Source of the DNA: Oscillatoriales cyanobacterium
Lineage (GTDB): Bacteria > Cyanobacteriota > Cyanobacteriia > Cyanobacteriales > Microcoleaceae
Length of the DNA stretch: 64,000 nt
Direction of reading: 5' to 3'
Assembly: GCA_004293365.1 (NCBI GenBank)
Contig: RDYN01000075.1
Coordinates: 1-64,000, forward strand
This document shows positions 18,355 to 25,528 of this stretch, piece by piece. How positions within the stretch are numbered: position 1 is the stretch's first letter; the number at the start of each line of letters is the position of its first letter. The position numbers and the translations under genes were made by a program. The notes under the pieces were generated by a model that saw only the letters and a program-made list of their open reading frames with translations, had not been told where the DNA came from and ran no database searches.

Positions 18355-20640
18355 CAAACTCTCCAATAAAGTATTCAAAGGTTCTCGAATGCGAGACCAA
18401 ATTGCCTCCAAATTCGGGTCGTCTTGTTCTCGCAAAATCCACCGCAGCAGGACGTAATACAAGTTAAGAGGACGAGTTGCTGCCCGCACCAAGTCGTACA
18501 GACAATCATCTTTTTTCTTCAGACTTGCTACAGAAATTGTTAGTTTGCCAACACAGCGCAGCCTTTCTAAAACTTTTTCTGCTGTTACTACCGCACATCG
18601 TTCTTTTTCAGAAAAATGACCTTCCCGCCGATACTGACCGTTGCCCAATAGCGGCTGCAATGATGATGGAATCCCATCAACTTTTCCGAAAACATCCCAA
18701 GTTGGTTCGATTTCCAGATTCGCACTCAAAACAAACGGAAAACCTAAATCAAAGGCTAAACTCATTTCCAATGCCAGCCTGAGCGATTTCAGCAACGCCA
18801 CAGAGTTATTAACTTCTCCCCAAAGCACGGGAATTGTTACCGTGGAGTTGATAAATTCAGGACGTTTTGGCAGTGCCAACCCAACCATTTTATTAGATTG
18901 AAAAACTAGCCGATTTTCGCGGTAAAGTTGCAGTTCATCAACTGTTACTGTGCCGTCCTCGTTCTTAGCTGCGGTGTTTCTCAGAAAGTTTTGCCAAATT
19001 GTTCTGAGTTCCACACTCGAACCTTTTGGTATGGCAAAGTGTAGATAAAGCGGGTCTTGTTTGACTGCATTCGGGAAGTTTGCACCAACTGCCATCAACT
19101 GATAACCAAGGGCTGACAAATTATCCGCCCGCCGTTTTGGTTCGGCGATGGCGCCGCCGGGAAGGCGATTGGAAAAAGCTTGAACTTTGGTTCCCGGCGG
19201 CATTTTTGGGGAACTCAATTCGCCGACTTGCAGCGATGTTGTTCCCAAGGAACAGCGCTGGCGCGGGTTGGCTTCAATGTATGCAGTTAGTTCGTTAAAA
19301 CCTTGCCAGTTTGCAGGTGTGGAAAAGTTAAGCAATTGCCGAACCGCATTCACCAATTCTGCGGAGACTTCTACTTCGGCTGTTGGGCGGAGTAAAAATG
19401 AGTCTTCTAAGGCCGCAAATACTTTTTCTAACATCTGTTCGCGATCGCCCTCGATCGATTTGGCCGCAAACAAACAGCGTCCGTACTGCGCGTTAAACGG
19501 TTCCAATGCCGCCCGCTGTTCGGGAGAAAGCCCGACTTGTGCGGCAATTCGATCCCAAACATCTTTGGGGCCCAGTTCAGCGGCCCGATAGCTGAGATAA
19601 ACAGTTTTTAGTCCCTCAGAAATGGCGAATTCATCGGCAGTTGATACTGGATGCAAGCCGACGGCTGCGGCGGAATTAACGGCGGTTTCTCCAGCATCAC
19701 CACCGTATTTTTTAATATCTTTGGCGACTTTTTCGACTTTGTAACCGCTGGCTTTTTTTACCAATAATTTATCTACTTCATCTAAGGTTCCTTCGGGGTT
19801 TTGTTGGATGGCTTGCGGGTCGATTTTGATGCCGTCTTTGGTGGCGTTAACGAGTTGTTCGACGTTGCTGCTAAAGACGCGATCGATCTTTTGCTGCCAT
19901 TTTTGAGCGATGATTTTGCTTAAATCGCCGTCGGGAAAGGCTTCACCGACAAAAATCTGGCCGTTGGGATCGATCGCAAGAGTATGCAAATTGCGATCGT
20001 GCAAAACTTCTTCACAAGCTGACAGCAACAGCGAAGTCAGATAACCTCTGTCTTCGGAAAGGCTGACATGAAACAACTTACTGGGACGCTGTAAGGCAAC
20101 TGTTAACTCGGTTTCGACTTTGCGAATGCGTGTGTCTTCCTCAATTCCCAAGTCGAATAAGTCACCCCCAATCAACATCGCGGCCCAACGTTTGATGTTG
20201 GGATCTTCCGGCAAAAAGCGCGTTCCATCGCTAGCGCTGTGTCCCGAATGGCGTTCTATCAGGCGACGGATGAGTTCTAGTTGTTCGTCGGTTTGGGCGA
20301 ATTGGGCAACACAAGCGCGATCGAGTTGTTGTTTGAGAAAAGTGCGATCGCGCGCTAAAGTTTTAACATTGCGTCCGTCGTCTGCCAACTTATTCAAATC
20401 GTGAACGGCGGTTGCAGCCAGAATGCAAGCGCGTTTATCGTCGGGAACTTTGGCAAGTTTGCTAACAGTCAGGACAAATTGACAAGCAGAATCGAGATGT
20501 TCGGCGAGGGTACGTCCTTGGCGACTGCCGTACTGTGAGTGTTTGGTATGCAGTTCGTAGAGTCGGGGACGCACTTCTGCAAAATAGCGATCGTCTAAAG
20601 TTGTTGTTTCTTCGTCAAAAAGCAAACTTTTTGGGGACAT
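17920..20640 (-). CDS. cas10d: Type I-D large subunit Cas10d (Csc3) with HD nuclease
   Basis: Cas10d is the signature large subunit of type I-D and carries the HD nuclease that cuts target DNA with Cas3'. The 906-residue protein has an N-terminal HD-like domain: GRTLAEHLDSA (His48), AATAVHDLNK (His80-Asp81) and RRLIERHSGHS. GGDLFDLGI follows around residue 158. A Cas10 polymerase GGDD motif is not evident, in line with I-D proteins. The C-terminal 150 residues are helical and Lys/Glu-rich; an internal start there probably yields Cas11d. The gene starts 18 bp after the hepT stop, so it may share a transcript with mntA-hepT. Confidence 0.95.
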   Translation of the reverse strand: MSPKSLLFDEETTTLDDRYFAEVRPRLYELHTKHSQYGSRQGRTLAEHLDSACQFVLTVSKLAKVPDDKRACILAATAVHDLNKLADDGRNVKTLARDRTFLKQQLDRACVAQFAQTDEQLELIRRLIERHSGHSASDGTRFLPEDPNIKRWAAMLIGGDLFDLGIEEDTRIRKVETELTVALQRPSKLFHVSLSEDRGYLTSLLLSACEEVLHDRNLHTLAIDPNGQIFVGEAFPDGDLSKIIAQKWQQKIDRVFSSNVEQLVNATKDGIKIDPQAIQQNPEGTLDEVDKLLVKKASGYKVEKVAKDIKKYGGDAGETAVNSAAAVGLHPVSTADEFAISEGLKTVYLSYRAAELGPKDVWDRIAAQVGLSPEQRAALEPFNAQYGRCLFAAKSIEGDREQMLEKVFAALEDSFLLRPTAEVEVSAELVNAVRQLLNFSTPANWQGFNELTAYIEANPRQRCSLGTTSLQVGELSSPKMPPGTKVQAFSNRLPGGAIAEPKRRADNLSALGYQLMAVGANFPNAVKQDPLYLHFAIPKGSSVELRTIWQNFLRNTAAKNEDGTVTVDELQLYRENRLVFQSNKMVGLALPKRPEFINSTVTIPVLWGEVNNSVALLKSLRLALEMSLAFDLGFPFVLSANLEIEPTWDVFGKVDGIPSSLQPLLGNGQYRREGHFSEKERCAVVTAEKVLERLRCVGKLTISVASLKKKDDCLYDLVRAATRPLNLYYVLLRWILREQDDPNLEAIWSRIREPLNTLLESLMSEEHDRVSSYLKQAAHIAEFAKLRGSSFRRTAQTEPFSEFIKAVRSRKSHMDWDTIFAALAQQYHNRLDRIREHGVGATKYEQIKEFYQVLKQLFEEVYHSRSERLLTDSKTLEAAYLFFLQEARQELKAKTENKSESTSENN

Positions 20641-20658
20641 AATTTTGCTCTAATCGCT

Positions 20659-21090
20659 TCATTTGAGAGAATCTAAATAAGTAGTGACTTGCCGTTGATA
20701 AATTGGGTATTTCTGCAAGATAATATCGATCGCTTGATGCACTTTAACAGGATCGATTTCGTCATAGAGATGTACCAGACGGTTACGCAAAACACCGGAT
20801 TGAGATAGGACTCTAGCTAACTCTGCTGTTATAATGCCACAGTTGCTAACTTCTATAAAGACATCAAAGTTGCTATTTGGTTGCTGGACTTGCAATCGCT
20901 TGAGTAAATATCGATTGACATCAATTGCAACTTGAATAATGAGTTGCAACAATCGTTCGATCGTTAACTGCTTTCCCCGATCGCTGAGATATTCTTCTAA
21001 AGTAATCGACTCAAAAGAACTTAAACTCTCTAGATAGTCTGTCATAAAATCCAGCTTAGCTAAGACGATCGCAGGCTCAATCTCTTTCAT
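20659..21090 (-). CDS. hepT: HepT-like toxin (HEPN-domain RNase, DUF86)
   Basis: This 143-residue helical protein has the HEPN motif RX4HXY as RNRLVHLY (about residues 102-109), the active site of HepT toxins, after the typical LAKLDFMTDYLESLSSF N-terminus. HepT toxins are neutralised by the partner nucleotidyltransferase MntA, which AMPylates the Tyr of this motif. The start overlaps the mntA stop as ATGA, and cas10d begins 18 bp downstream, so the toxin-antitoxin pair appears to be the first part of the cas transcript. Function is inferred from motif and pairing. Confidence 0.9.
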   Translation of the reverse strand: MKEIEPAIVLAKLDFMTDYLESLSSFESITLEEYLSDRGKQLTIERLLQLIIQVAIDVNRYLLKRLQVQQPNSNFDVFIEVSNCGIITAELARVLSQSGVLRNRLVHLYDEIDPVKVHQAIDIILQKYPIYQRQVTTYLDSLK

Positions 21091-21539
21091 ACTCCCCTCC
21101 TTTGCAACGCCACCTCGATTTTTTGTCGCAGATTCTGGCGCAGCACTTCTAGTTCTGCATCAGTCATCAAGCATTGTTGTTTAAAAGCTTCAAATTGACC
21201 TGATTCTGATTGGTACAGTAAAATTCCATCTCGCGCAACAAAATGAGCAATTAGCGACGAACACCGATTCAATTCGACGACATCAATCTCGTCGCTATTA
21301 AGGCTAAAAACTTGCCCGAGAATGCCAGGAACTTCAAACCAAGAAAATCCCCGATTTTGACAATATTCTTCCCTGAAATTTACATCGTAAAGGGCGGCAA
21401 AATCCCAATCACTTTTTGCGTGGATATCACCTCTGGCACGAGAACCAAAGATAATTAGCATTTTGAGGTAAGGAATTTGTTCGGGCAGTTGTGAAGCAAT
21501 TTCCTGAAGTTCAGTCAGCGTTGGGGAAATTTGGAGCAT
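21087..21539 (-). CDS. mntA: MntA-like antitoxin (minimal nucleotidyltransferase)
   Basis: The protein has the signature GSX10DXD as GSRARGDIHAKSDWDFA, the active site of minimal nucleotidyltransferases that act as antitoxins to HepT. I start at MLQISPTLTELQEIASQLP; an upstream in-frame ATG at 21599 would add 20 low-complexity residues. The C-terminal third (RDGILLYQSESGQFEAFKQQCL) is typical. It overlaps hepT by four bases. About 100 bp upstream lies a MITE-like insertion that may affect its promoter. Confidence 0.9.
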   Translation of the reverse strand: MLQISPTLTELQEIASQLPEQIPYLKMLIIFGSRARGDIHAKSDWDFAALYDVNFREEYCQNRGFSWFEVPGILGQVFSLNSDEIDVVELNRCSSLIAHFVARDGILLYQSESGQFEAFKQQCLMTDAELEVLRQNLRQKIEVALQRRGV

Positions 21540-21639
21540 AGTTAACTTTTGTAGAGTAAACAAATTCGAGGACGAGGACAGAAAATTTTCTGTCGTCATC
21601 AGAGTTCGCCTCTGACACTTTCTCTTTACAGGGGTACAA

Positions 21640-21778
21640 GGAGAAAAATTCGGCGTTGCTGATTGACGGTAGGAATTAAGTTCTACTCAAAAGCTCAACG
21701 ACCCAAAAAGTCTGTGTTTTGCTCGATAGTAAAAAATGTGAATTCCTACTCAAGTTCAGCAACGCCGGAGAAAAATTC
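21640..21778. mobile_element. 115-bp MITE-like element with 12-bp target site duplication
   Basis: The element at 21652-21766 has inverted ends beginning GGCGTTGCTGA and ending TCAGCAACGCC, with GTAGGAATT shared further in. Perfect 12-bp direct repeats GGAGAAAAATTC flank it at 21640-21651 and 21767-21778. Removing the element plus one copy rejoins a continuous sequence. It has no ORF, so it is non-autonomous. A 12-bp duplication fits IS4-family transposases, but the parent element is not identified. The insertion lies between the wHTH gene and mntA. Confidence 0.85.
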
Positions 21779-21808
21779 CCCCAACCCCGGATCGAATCTC
21801 GCTACACC

Positions 21809-22009
21809 CTAATTATTGCCGTTGAGCAACAGTCGGTATTCGTGCTGCTGTCCGCTCAGGCGACGTTTCTGAAACTGATAGCCTTGTTTCCGCAGAATGT
21901 GCATAGTTGCTGAGAACCGATGGCTAATACTCTCGATGAGCTCGCTGGCACTATGCCACTGCCCATCGGACATCAGCCGAAGCATTTGACTCGGAAGATT
22001 ATCTGTCAT
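21809..22009 (-). CDS. Small winged-helix DNA-binding protein
   Basis: The 66 residues from MTDNLPSQ contain a compact winged-helix pattern: LMSDGQWHSASELIESISHRFSATMHILRKQGYQFQKRRL, then the wing QQHEYRLLL. The ORF is open eight codons further upstream, but MTDN is the better start; no clear Shine-Dalgarno is seen. It lies between the cas operon and the divergent WYL gene, so a regulatory role at this locus is plausible but inferred. An anti-CRISPR-associated or antitoxin regulator cannot be excluded. Confidence 0.6.
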   Translation of the reverse strand: MTDNLPSQMLRLMSDGQWHSASELIESISHRFSATMHILRKQGYQFQKRRLSGQQHEYRLLLNGNN

Positions 22010-22130
22010 GGTTGTATTTGCGTAGGTTTGCAACCAGACCAGCCATGCTCTATTCTAGAAGTTAAGTAATTTAAACACGGGCGAGCTGGCTTTATGTCTG
22101 GCTTGCTTTTTACTCTACCATATTTTTTGG

Positions 22131-22144
22131 GTTAGTACAGCGAT
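22131..22144 (+). promoter_or_regulatory. Candidate autoregulatory target (PAM plus seed) of the crRNA-like RNA
   Basis: GTT (22131-22133), a valid GTN type I-D PAM, is followed by AGTACAGCGAT. The guide of the crRNA-like gene downstream begins AGTACCGCGAT after its ATTGAAAC handle. Ten of eleven positions match, and the only mismatch is at position 6, which is flipped out and unpaired in type I effectors. A footprint of about 35 bp would cover the -35 box of the RNA's own promoter and part of the divergent region. Weaker matches follow (9 of the next 24). Binding is inferred. Confidence 0.6.
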
Positions 22145-22157
22145 TAAGAGAAGTTTT

Positions 22158-22187
22158 TTGACTGATCGATCGCTTTCACGCTAGGAT
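22158..22187 (+). promoter_or_regulatory. Sigma70-type promoter of the crRNA-like RNA
   Basis: TTGACT (22158-22163) and TAGGAT (22182-22187) are separated by 18 bp. The predicted start near 22194 falls immediately before the hairpin of the first pseudo-repeat. This is the clearest -35/-10 pair in the intergenic region. Confidence 0.65.
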
Positions 22188-22193
22188 AGATAG

Positions 22194-22303
22194 ACAAATG
22201 CCTTTCAGGAATTGAAACAGTACCGCGATCGATACAATAACCTTGTCTTTCACACAAATACCTATTAGGGCTTGAAAGCCGGAGCTAGCCTCTGGCTTTT
22301 TTT
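22194..22303 (+). ncRNA. CreR-like crRNA-like RNA (degenerate mini-CRISPR)
   Basis: Two partial copies of the array repeat (crRNA strand) lie 60 bp apart. The first ends at 22218 with the stem CCTTTCAGG and the intact handle ATTGAAAC. The second, ending at 22278, keeps the full hairpin CCTATTAGGG and TTGAAA. Between handle and second stem is a 42-nt guide starting AGTACCGCGATCGATAC. A promoter lies at the first pseudo-repeat and a rho-independent terminator uses the end of the second, so the RNA would be about 110 nt. Cas6 could release a guide with a native handle. The design matches CreR/CreA RNAs known from other type I systems, which direct effectors to host promoters. A dead array fragment is the alternative, but promoter, terminator and nearby seed match argue against it. 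Confidence 0.72.
22275..22303 (+). terminator. Rho-independent terminator of the crRNA-like RNA
   Basis: AAAGCCGGAG (22275-22284) pairs with CTCTGGCTTT (22290-22299) in a 10-bp stem with one G-T pair and a 5-nt loop, followed by seven T (22297-22303). The 5' arm begins inside the last bases of the second pseudo-repeat. Confidence 0.85.
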
Positions 22304-22417
22304 GTTGGCTCTATAATTTGCACAGCAACATTTGTTATCTACGAGTTTTGTACTTGCACTAGAATTATAGTGGCACTTAAAACCTGATTTGTCAAGTATG
22401 TAATTACACTTTTATTG

Positions 22418-23293
22418 ATGGTTCGCAAAAAAGAGACAATTACACTGTCAATACCGTCCGGCACTAAGGAGCAGCTAGAGTCGATCGCCCTTCGCCTCAA
22501 TATCAAATGGGGCAAAAGTCCCAGCGTATCGGGGTTATTGGTGGCGATCGCCCAACAGCAAGTCGCAGTCGGCGAACCTTTCGCCCTCAATCCCTCGCAA
22601 GTTGCAGCCTTGCAGCAAGCCACTAAACTGCTTGTTGATTCAGGCGGTCTGGCAAACGCTGAAATTCTGGCAGCATTAATGTTAGATCGGGGCAAACTCG
22701 ATGCTCCCCTGCGTCAATCACTTCTGCAACTGGTCAGCCAACCTAACGAAGGATGGCGTCCCCGCGCAGATCAGCTCATTAATACTCAACAGCCATTTCG
22801 CCTTCTTTATCGCAATAACCAAGGTGAGGAGTTAGAGTACACTGTGCGATATGCCCAGGTGTCTTTTGAGGAAAAACGCTTTTACCTCAACATTTGGTGT
22901 GAAGAGACTGATGACATCAAAAATCCCGACTATCCCGAACTCATCCACAACCGCTGCCTGCGCTTCGACAACATCAAAGCGATCGTCCCTATCAGCGGAC
23001 AGTGGCGGTGCGAAGGCTTAGATTATCTGAAAGTGTACTTACACTTCCGAGGTGGAATGATCAAAGCCTATGAACGGAGAGTGGACAAGGATATTCAGGA
23101 TGAAGTCTTAGGAGAGGGGAAAACTAAGGTGCGACAAGTCGTGCGGCACATCTCCAATCCCTTCTGGCTGATTCGGGAGGTATTCCGTTACGGCGAAGAT
23201 TGCGTTATTGTCTCGCCCCAGAAAGTGCGCGATCGCTTCCAACAAAAACTGATGGCCCTCTGCCGCCAGTACGACATCGAAATCCGCGATTAG
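22418..23293 (+). CDS. WYL-domain transcriptional regulator of the I-D locus (Sll7009-like)
   Basis: The 291-residue protein starts VRKKETITLSIPSGTKEQLESIALRLNIKWGKSPSVSGLL, a ribbon-helix-helix-like DNA-binding region. A WYL domain follows (PFRLLYRNNQGEELEYTVRYAQVSFEEKRFYLNIWCEE, about residues 128-165) and a C-terminal WCX-like part ends VSPQKVRDRFQQKLMALC. In Synechocystis 6803 a WYL protein next to the I-D cluster (Sll7009) represses its CRISPR array; the same divergent placement here suggests the same job. I choose the ATG at 22418; a TTG one codon upstream is also possible. WYL domains sense nucleic acid or nucleotide ligands in other proteins; none is known here. Confidence 0.88.
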   Translation: MVRKKETITLSIPSGTKEQLESIALRLNIKWGKSPSVSGLLVAIAQQQVAVGEPFALNPSQVAALQQATKLLVDSGGLANAEILAALMLDRGKLDAPLRQSLLQLVSQPNEGWRPRADQLINTQQPFRLLYRNNQGEELEYTVRYAQVSFEEKRFYLNIWCEETDDIKNPDYPELIHNRCLRFDNIKAIVPISGQWRCEGLDYLKVYLHFRGGMIKAYERRVDKDIQDEVLGEGKTKVRQVVRHISNPFWLIREVFRYGEDCVIVSPQKVRDRFQQKLMALCRQYDIEIRD

Positions 23294-23662
23294 CCGTTCC
23301 CCGAAAAACACACGAGGACTCAAGACGTAATATCGTCTCCCGTCGATTGACAACGATCTGATCGGTTCGTAGTGTGGACTTTAGTCCGCAATCATCAGCG
23401 GACTAAAGTCCACACTACGAACGAACTGTTTTTGTTACGACGATCGATCGAACATGATATAACTCCAAAAAAAAGCAGCCCGTAACAGGCTGCAAATCGA
23501 AAAAACCGTTGTTTTGTTGGAGGAGAAAACTTTTAAATCGAATTCAAATTGCCGTTATATCAAGTCTTTTGGACTCCGGCGGGCGATCGGCTGCCAACCA
23601 ATTTCGCCATCAGAATCTACCGCTGACTCACCTTACCATCAGAACAAAACTGCAAATACTTG
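23294..23662. repeat. Intergenic region with palindromic interspersed repeat
   Basis: At about 23362-23421 GGTTCGTAGTGTGGACTTTA is mirrored by TAAAGTCCACACTACGAAC around a short ATCATCAGCG centre. It is one copy of the commonest palindromic family of the window. A minus-strand terminator (23466-23493) is the only other feature; no gene is seen. Confidence 0.7.
23466..23493 (-). terminator. Rho-independent terminator
   Basis: On the minus strand GCAGCC-TGTTACG-GGCTGC is followed by eight T. It lies about 170 bp downstream of the small minus-strand gene at 23.7 kb and probably ends its transcript. Confidence 0.75.
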
Positions 23663-23878
23663 TTACGCTGCTGCTGAAAGTTCGTTGACAATTTTCACCC
23701 GGCCTCTGAGCACTGCCCGCAACAGGCGGTTGACACAGCATCTATCTTCGTCATTCAGCGACTCGTCTAAGGTGGCGGCCATCAAACCGTAGCGATCGGC
23801 TAATGTCAAAACGCCTGTGTCGGTTACAGAAGCGAGGATTTCAGAGATAGCGCCGGGGAGGAGTTGTAAAGCTTTCAT
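23663..23878 (-). CDS. Small conserved hypothetical protein
   Basis: A 71-residue acidic/helical protein beginning MKALQLLPGAISEILASVTDTGVLTLADRYGLMAATL and ending RLLRAVLRGRVKIVNELSAAA. The pattern resembles short cyanobacterial proteins of unknown function. The frame is open 16 codons upstream (from 23926), but the internal Met is the better start by composition. A terminator downstream supports a real gene. No catalytic motif is visible. Confidence 0.65.
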   Translation of the reverse strand: MKALQLLPGAISEILASVTDTGVLTLADRYGLMAATLDESLNDEDRCCVNRLLRAVLRGRVKIVNELSAAA

Positions 23879-24138
23879 GGCAGTGCGGTTGAATTCGATA
23901 TATTCATAATCCCTTGGTTTCCTCAAAAGATCGGTGATATTAAGTAGGTTCCGCAGGTGATTATTTTGGATGAAAGCAAGTGATCGGAGTAGAGTAAATG
24001 TGTGACACGAATCACAGCACTACAGCTGCGGCAGGTAATTGCATCCCAGCCTAACCTTTGGTAGAACGCGGGATTGATGGCGTTTCGCTAAAATGATTTA
24101 ATCTCTCAACCAGTTGAAATTTTACCCCTGTACCGAAA

Positions 24139-24453
24139 ATGCTTGATTTTCTGAATCCCATTTTGGGCCGCAAGCCCGATCGCATCAAAGCCAATGTTGA
24201 GATTTACACTTGGCAAACCTGCCCCTACTGCATCCGCGCCAAAACCTTACTGTGGTGGAAAGGCGTAAATTACACGGAATACAAAATTGACGGCGACGAA
24301 GCTGCTAGAAAAGCAATGGCCGATCGCGCTAACGGCAAGCGCAGCGTGCCCCAAATCTTTATTAACAACCAACACGTCGGCGGCTGCGATGACATTCACA
24401 AACTTGATAGCGATGGAGAATTAGATGCGCTGCTAGCTCAACCAGCAGTTTAA
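24139..24453 (+). CDS. grxC: Glutaredoxin 3
   Basis: A dithiol glutaredoxin that uses glutathione to reduce protein disulfides. The 104 residues contain the CPYC active site (Cys28-Cys31), the glutathione-binding VPQIFINNQHVGG loop with its cis-Pro, and GGCDDIHKLDSDGELDALL at the end. An N-terminal extension of about 18 residues (MLDFLNPILGRKPDRIKA) precedes the thioredoxin fold, as in several cyanobacterial homologs. Cytosolic. Confidence 0.95.
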   Translation: MLDFLNPILGRKPDRIKANVEIYTWQTCPYCIRAKTLLWWKGVNYTEYKIDGDEAARKAMADRANGKRSVPQIFINNQHVGGCDDIHKLDSDGELDALLAQPAV

Positions 24454-24464
24454 ATACTGTTCAT

Positions 24465-24690
24465 AAAAGGTTTGTAGTAAGGACTTTAGTCCTTAAATTC
24501 TCAAATAAAGGACTAAAGTCCTTACTACGAACCTTTGGCCTATGAGGTTCGTAGTAAGGACTTTAGTCCTTAAATTTCCCAAGAAAAAACTAAAGTCCTC
24601 ACTACGAACCTTTGGCCTATGAGGTTCGTAGTAAGGACTTTAGTCCTTAAATTCTTAAAGAAAGGACTAAAGTCCTCACTACGAACCTTT
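24465..24690. repeat. Three palindromic interspersed repeats between grxC and menD
   Basis: Three units of GGTTCGTAGTAAGGACTTTA ... AAGGACTAAAGTCC(T/T)CACTACGAACC lie in tandem, joined by TTTGGCCTATGA. Each can fold into a long stem. The last unit reaches into the 3' end of menD, whose stop lies in or next to it. Confidence 0.85.
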
Positions 24691-25528
24691 GGCAAATTTA
24701 CCTAGATTGTCTTGCCGCCATTTAGCATCTGTACGCCTATTTGTTTGCAATTCTAAGACCCGAATCCCGTTATTAGGCAGCGAAAACAGTTTTTCTTTTA
24801 ACTGTTCCCAATCGTCAATTATCTCGTGTTCCACGCCGTAAGTTGCACACAATTGAGCAAAATTGATATCCTGGGGCGTAGCAAAAAACTCTTCAAAGGG
24901 CGGGTCAAATTTAGCAACCGGCAACATCTCAAAAATTCCGCCGCCGTTGTTATTAATTAAAATAATAGTCAGATGACCGACAAATTTATTTTTAATTAAA
25001 AAACCGTTGGTATCGTGCAAAAGTGTTAAATCACCTGTTAACAAAATACTGCTTTGATTGCGGTGGGCTACTCCTAATGCTGTTGACAGCGTACCGTCTA
25101 TGCCGTTGGCGCCCCGATTGACGTAAGGTTTTATTTGTAAGTTGTTCGGTTTCCAGAAAAACTCGACATCTCGGACGGGCATACTGTTAGCAATAAATAT
25201 TGGTGTTTTTGGTGGCAATATTTGGGAAAGCAGCCAAGGAACTTTTGGTTCGATTATGCTGTTGATTGTTGCAAGTTTTTCGTCAATTGTTTGTCTGACT
25301 TTGGTTTCTGTTTTGTGCCAAAGTTCGAGGTATTCGTGGGATGGAGAGGTGAGAACCCCCCCTAGCCCCCCCTTGGTAAGGGGGGGGATTTGAGGGGAGT
25401 TTGACTCAGAGGTGAGAACCCCCCCTAGCCCCCCCTTGTTAAGGGGGGGGACTGGAGAAGAGTTTGACTCAGAGGTAAGAACCCCCCCTAGCCCCCCCTT
25501 GTTAAGGGGGGGGAAGGGGGGGGACTTG
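24679..25528 (-). CDS. menD: MenD C-terminal part (frameshifted)
   Basis: This frame holds the C-terminal ThDP-binding part of 2-succinyl-5-enolpyruvyl-6-hydroxy-3-cyclohexene-1-carboxylate synthase: PIFIANSMPVRDVEFFW, NRGANGIDGTLSTALG, LLTGDLTLLHDTNGF and INNNGGGIFEMLP. The frame is open back to 25528 and overlaps the N-terminal ORF, which is in another frame. It has no good start of its own. Its first ~60 codons encode three copies of a PPLNKGGLGGVLTSESNS-like stretch from poly-C interspersed repeats inserted in the gene. One base removed from either C8 tract near 25506-25523 would join it to the upstream part. Confidence 0.85.
25345..25523. repeat. Triplicated poly-C/poly-G repeat inside menD
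   Basis: Three units containing AACCCCCCCTAGCCCCCCCTTG and its mirror poly-G run, spaced by TTTGACTCAGAGGT, lie in tandem. The same repeat occurs singly at about 25943-25976 inside menD and outside genes at 41.5, 54.5 and 58.2 kb. Confidence 0.85.

Noticed and set aside
22357-22400. Minus-strand TTGACA and TATAAT upstream of the WYL gene
   Set aside because: The hexamers are perfect but 20 bp apart, too far for a good promoter; an antisense RNA to the crRNA-like gene is possible but unsupported.
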